From NCBI GenBank assembly GCA_026785865.1, contig JAJAZG010000360.1:1-8353 (forward strand): 8,353 nt of DNA. The letters run 5' to 3'. This document shows, one piece after another, positions 6,073 through 8,353 of this stretch. Made by a program: the position numbers and the translations under genes. How positions within the stretch are numbered: the stretch's first letter is position 1; the number at the start of each line of letters is the position of its first letter. Origin of the DNA: Pseudanabaena sp. CAN_BIN31 (GTDB taxonomy: Bacteria > Cyanobacteriota > Cyanobacteriia > Pseudanabaenales > Pseudanabaenaceae). The notes under the pieces were generated by a model that had not been told where the DNA came from, ran no database searches, and saw only the letters and a list, made by a program, of their open reading frames with translations.

Positions 6073-7717
6073 AGCCTCCTAGTTTTTTAATACGGATTAG
6101 GGCATCATTATATCTCTTACATTTCCGTGTTTTTCCTTGTAATTCATACAACCTCGCTGCTTCTCTCAAGTCTGTTAAAGCTTTTTGCTTTTTCTCTAAA
6201 TATTGGTACAGACGACCGCGATTAAGATATGCTAGAGCATACTCAGGTTTAGAGTGGATTGCCTCACTATAATCTTCTATTGCTGACTGCTTTTTATTTA
6301 ATCTAGATTTTATACTTGCTCGATTATTGTATGCCGTAGCAAAGTCTGGTTTAAAAATAATTGCCTTGGAATAGTTTTCTATCGCTCCTTGAGCATCACC
6401 TTTTATAGAATTCATTATACCAAGATTATAGTAAGCTTCAGCATATTCGGGATTTACCCGAATTGCTTCATTGAAGTCTGATATAGCTCTATCCGTATCA
6501 CCTAAATCTTTCCATATTTTCCCCCGTTCTTGATATGCACGAGCATATTTAGGGTTCAGTTCGATAGCTTTAGTAAAGTCTTCAATCGATCCCTGTTTAT
6601 CATTTAGTACTGATTTGGCTATACCTCTGCCGTAATAAGTTTCTACTGTTAAAAGAGGAAATAGACTAATCGCTTTTCTTAAATCTCGCTTAGCATTAAT
6701 CTCATCGTTAATTGATTGAAGAGCTTTTCCTCTACCTGCATAAGCAATTATACAATCAGGCTTAAGTTGAATTGCTTCAGTATATTTGAATATTGCGGCT
6801 TTATAATCTCCATATAATTGTTGTTCACGAGCCTGATTAACAAGTTCCTCAACTGATATTTTTTTGTCCCAAATTTGAATAGTATCCAAAATTTGTTGTG
6901 CTGTCCATCTTTCTTTATGATCTTTTTGCAAACATCCATTTACAATTTCCATCCATTTATCAGGCACACCATCAAGATCGATAGGTTTATTTTGAATAGT
7001 TACGCTAGTGATTGGATCTTTAATAGGATGATGCCCTGCAAGCATTTCAACTATCATTACCCCTAATGCCCATATATCACCTTTAGTCGAGATCCACTGT
7101 CTCTCAAAAATTTCTGGCGGCATATAACGCTCTGTACCACCAACCAGAGTAGCTTGCACAGAGCCTTTATTTAGAGACTTAGCGAAACCAAAATCAGCCA
7201 TTTTCCACTTATTGCCAAGTTTGATAACATTCGCTGGCTTAAGATCTCGATGAATAAGTTGTTCAGGAGGAGTGTGTTCGCTACCACCATGTATCTTTTT
7301 ATGCATATAACACAAACCTTCAGCTACAGAGAGAACGATCTCCTTCACCTCATCCGAACTTAGTACTTTTTGATCTTTCCTATAGCTATCCAGACAATAT
7401 TCTCCAAGCTCCATAACAAGATAAAGCATATGTATAGGCAAATCACCAATACTCACTTGTCCCCAGTTAAAATGCTGGATAAGGCTGTCATGAGAAGGCA
7501 AATCTAGCGCAGATTTAAGTTCACAGTGCTGTATACCTCCCTTACCGCCATCATGCATTAGTTTAACGGCAACTTGTTTTTGCAATGTATGCTCTAATAC
7601 AACCATCTCCGCCTGAAATACCCCACCAAAACCACCAAAACCTATCAGCTTTTTCAACCTGTATTTATCGTCAATAGTTCTGCCAACAAAGGCTTCCCAG
7701 AATTTTTTGTCATGCAT
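6071..7717 (-). CDS. Ser/Thr protein kinase with C-terminal TPR repeats, 548 aa
   Basis: This is a Hanks-type kinase of the kind abundant in cyanobacteria. Residues 19-285 form the catalytic domain: the glycine loop GFGGFGGVF (Gly26, 28, 31), Lys52 in VAVK, probable helix-C Glu66, hinge VMELGE, HRDLKPAN (Asp158, Asn163), DFG (175-177), GGTERYMPPE activation segment (193-202), Asp214 in GDIWALG and Arg270. All catalytic residues are present, so it should be active. A 10-12 residue insertion (around GGSEHTPPEQ) precedes HRD. Residues ~293-528 hold about seven tandem TPRs with the usual A-Y...G and A-I/I-x-L-x-P pattern, a likely partner-binding platform. No transmembrane helix separates the two parts, so the protein should be cytoplasmic. 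The start is ATG at 7717 with weak ribosome-binding sequence. TGTAAAT repeats lie just upstream. It faces the nuclease/UPRT-like pair and its substrate is unknown. Confidence 0.95.
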   Translation of the reverse strand: MHDKKFWEAFVGRTIDDKYRLKKLIGFGGFGGVFQAEMVVLEHTLQKQVAVKLMHDGGKGGIQHCELKSALDLPSHDSLIQHFNWGQVSIGDLPIHMLYLVMELGEYCLDSYRKDQKVLSSDEVKEIVLSVAEGLCYMHKKIHGGSEHTPPEQLIHRDLKPANVIKLGNKWKMADFGFAKSLNKGSVQATLVGGTERYMPPEIFERQWISTKGDIWALGVMIVEMLAGHHPIKDPITSVTIQNKPIDLDGVPDKWMEIVNGCLQKDHKERWTAQQILDTIQIWDKKISVEELVNQAREQQLYGDYKAAIFKYTEAIQLKPDCIIAYAGRGKALQSINDEINAKRDLRKAISLFPLLTVETYYGRGIAKSVLNDKQGSIEDFTKAIELNPKYARAYQERGKIWKDLGDTDRAISDFNEAIRVNPEYAEAYYNLGIMNSIKGDAQGAIENYSKAIIFKPDFATAYNNRASIKSRLNKKQSAIEDYSEAIHSKPEYALAYLNRGRLYQYLEKKQKALTDLREAARLYELQGKTRKCKRYNDALIRIKKLGG

Positions 7718-7745
7718 AAATACAAAAGTCTTTCGCCTAATTTCT

Positions 7746-7783
7746 TATTGTAAATATTTTAGCTGTAAATCATATTGTAAATA
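7746..7783. repeat. Three short TGTAAAT repeats upstream of the kinase gene
   Basis: TGTAAAT occurs at 7749-7755, 7764-7770 and 7776-7782. The outer two are part of an 11-base identical direct repeat, TATTGTAAATA, at 7746-7756 and 7773-7783. They lie about 30-65 bases upstream of the kinase start, where a promoter or operator is expected. On the kinase strand they read ATTTACA. They may be a regulator-binding array, but the region is AT-rich and chance cannot be excluded. Confidence 0.4.
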
Positions 7784-7944
7784 AATTAATCTCGCGATCT
7801 CAACGACAAATCGCCGCCCAATTTAAAAATGGTGGCAAGAATAAAAATGCGATCGCTGAAAATCTTGAACGCCTAGAATGGTTTGGGATTTTGCTATGTC
7901 ACGAAGAAGGACAAGTCAAACATTGGCAACATATCGAGATCTAG
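7784..7944 (+). pseudogene. Start-less remnant of a gene 3' end, winged-helix-like
   Basis: A plus-strand frame is open from 7741 to the TAG at 7942-7944 without ATG or GTG; the only TTG is deep inside it. The part from about 7784 translates to protein-like sequence: SRSQRQIAAQFKNGGKNK, then NAIAENLERLEWFGILL, ending EEGQVKHWQHIEI. The pattern 'QIA.QFK ... IAE.LE.L...G.L' followed by a short hydrophilic beta end is what I expect from a C-terminal winged-helix segment, such as those closing some cyanobacterial DNA methyltransferase or helicase-type proteins. No upstream part of such a gene is present, so this looks like debris left by deletion or insertion. The family link is only a resemblance. 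Confidence 0.45.
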
Positions 7945-7994
7945 AAAGCGAGTTAAATATGGCGAAGAGAGATTATCTCAAGCTCGATCTACTT

Positions 7995-8040
7995 TTGACA
8001 GAAAATTTATGTTTATACAACGTAAAATAAACGCGTAAAC
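7995..8040 (+). promoter_or_regulatory. Probable hicBA promoter/operator region
   Basis: A perfect -35 box TTGACA lies at 7995-8000. The candidate -10 boxes are poorly spaced: TATACA at 8014-8019 (13-base spacer) and TAAAAT at 8023-8028 (22-base spacer). Short repeats surround them: CGTAAA as a direct repeat at 8021-8026 and 8034-8039, and GTTTA (8011-8015) inverted to TAAAC (8028-8032). HicB-type operons are often autoregulated, so these could be operator half-sites. The exact layout is not resolved. Confidence 0.35.
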
Positions 8041-8068
8041 GATTGAGTTAACAAAAGCGACCTAACCC

Positions 8069-8296
8069 ATGAAACAACTCAAACAACTAACCTGCATCAT
8101 CGAACGCGAAGATGATGGCTATGTATCCCTCTGTCCTCAAATCGACATAGCCAGTCAAGGTGACTCAGTAGAGGAAGCCAGAAATAATCTAGTTGAAGCG
8201 ATCGAGCTATTTTTTGAAATGGCAAGCCCTAACGAAGTTCTAGCCAGAATGTATTCAGAAATCTATGTCACTCAGATCGAGGTCGCCATTGGGTAA
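8069..8296 (+). CDS. hicB: HicB-family antitoxin, 75 aa
   Basis: This is the antitoxin of a type II HicAB pair, which binds and neutralises the HicA mRNA interferase. It shows the HicB-like domain, a partial RNase-H-like fold: CIIEREDDGYVSLCPQIDIA (9-28), then QGDSVEEARNNLVEAIELFF, with the conserved D-G-Y and the G-D-S-x-E-E-A-x-x-N helix start. At 75 aa it is the short form without a separate C-terminal HTH or RHH DNA-binding domain, common in cyanobacteria. It starts at ATG 8069 without a clear Shine-Dalgarno. hicA follows immediately and overlaps its last codons, so the order is antitoxin first. If the pair is autoregulated, DNA binding must come from the short protein itself or from the complex, because no DNA-binding domain is visible. 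Confidence 0.9.
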   Translation: MKQLKQLTCIIEREDDGYVSLCPQIDIASQGDSVEEARNNLVEAIELFFEMASPNEVLARMYSEIYVTQIEVAIG

Positions 8297-8353
8297 ACTA
8301 CGAGTTCTTTCCGCAAAGGTAGTCTGTCAAATCTTGTCCGAGCATGGTTTCGA
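8289..8353 (+). CDS. hicA: HicA-family toxin, 5' part only (runs off the right edge)
   Basis: The +1 frame overlapping the end of hicB reads (M/L)GKLRVLSAKVVCQILSEHG followed by F, the usual start of HicA mRNA interferases, in which 'K-x-R-V-L-S-x-K-E/V-V-x-x-I-L-x-x-x-G-F' precedes the GSH active-site motif. The catalytic His would lie past the window edge. The start must be TTG at 8289-8291: I see no in-frame ATG or GTG nearby upstream, and the homologous sequence begins at the next codon. The start overlaps the hicB stop by 8 bases, giving tight translational coupling and perhaps low toxin output. Only about 21 codons are visible, so whether the rest is intact is unknown. Confidence 0.8.
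   Translation, partial: MGKLRVLSAKVVCQILSEHGF

Larger units (their letters stand above)
7718..8068. other. Intergenic region between divergent kinase and hicB genes
   Basis: This 351-base gap holds the TGTAAAT repeats next to the kinase, the start-less remnant ending at 7944, one HIP1 site (7849-7856), and the hicB upstream elements at 7995-8040. A 23-codon frame at 7959-8030 (MAKRDYLKLDLLLTENLCLY...) has no ribosome-binding sequence or recognisable content, and it covers the probable hicB promoter, so I do not call it a gene. Confidence 0.5.

Noticed and set aside
6748..7066. Short open frames on both strands within the kinase gene (6748-6939 minus, 6875-7066 plus)
   Set aside because: They fall inside the kinase coding region, whose motifs are continuous across this interval; both are shadows.
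7959..8030. Small plus-strand ORF of 23 codons starting ATGGCGAAG
   Set aside because: There is no ribosome-binding sequence and no recognisable content, and it overlaps the probable hicB promoter region.
1..8353. CRISPR array, tRNA or rRNA gene, insertion sequence or transposase
   Set aside because: I looked for regular spaced repeats, tRNA-like cloverleaf sequence and transposase motifs and saw none.

Overview
The window looks like cyanobacterial chromosome. The palindrome GCGATCGC (HIP1, a hallmark of many cyanobacterial genomes) occurs about ten times in 8.35 kb (for example at 56, 388, 1234, 2641, 3126, 4077, 4105, 4192, 5315 and 7849), far more than chance would give. The AT-leaning composition and the gene types (GT35 glycogen phosphorylase, Ser/Thr kinase with TPR tail, hicBA, small antitoxin-like genes) fit a filamentous cyanobacterium, perhaps Pseudanabaena-like. 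The genus is a guess.

Layout, left to right. At the left edge (minus strand) is the start of an exported small protein with a clear signal peptide and a good sigma-70-type promoter. A perfect 22-bp hairpin separates it from glgP, the 845-aa glycogen phosphorylase, also on minus. This is the only core-metabolism gene in the window. Beyond it lies an accessory stretch. A minus-strand cluster (4022 down to 3026) holds an 85-aa antitoxin-like protein, a 67-aa ORF coupled to it by an ATGA overlap, and a 205-aa protein with a PD-(D/E)XK nuclease-like core. The 5' end of the 205-aa gene overlaps the 67-aa ORF by 79 bases.

A 325-base divergent intergenic region with three HIP1 sites leads to a plus-strand pair. 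The first gene (303 aa) has an N-terminal PD-(D/E)XK-like core resembling the DUF4297/Cap4 nuclease group. The second (236 aa) resembles uracil phosphoribosyltransferase: it keeps the C-terminal uracil-loop motif IVPGIG, but the acidic residue of the PRPP loop is replaced. This pair is the best candidate for an undescribed system, possibly a defence module; that function is inference. A convergent minus-strand gene encodes a 548-aa Ser/Thr kinase with a complete catalytic motif set and about seven TPRs.

Upstream of the kinase are three TGTAAAT repeats and an open, start-less reading frame that looks like the 3' remnant of a lost gene. The right edge holds hicB, followed by the first 21 codons of hicA, which must start at TTG and overlaps the end of hicB. 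Two nuclease-like genes, a toxin-antitoxin pair, an antitoxin-like gene and a gene remnant together give the right two thirds the look of an accessory or defence-type island next to a housekeeping gene.
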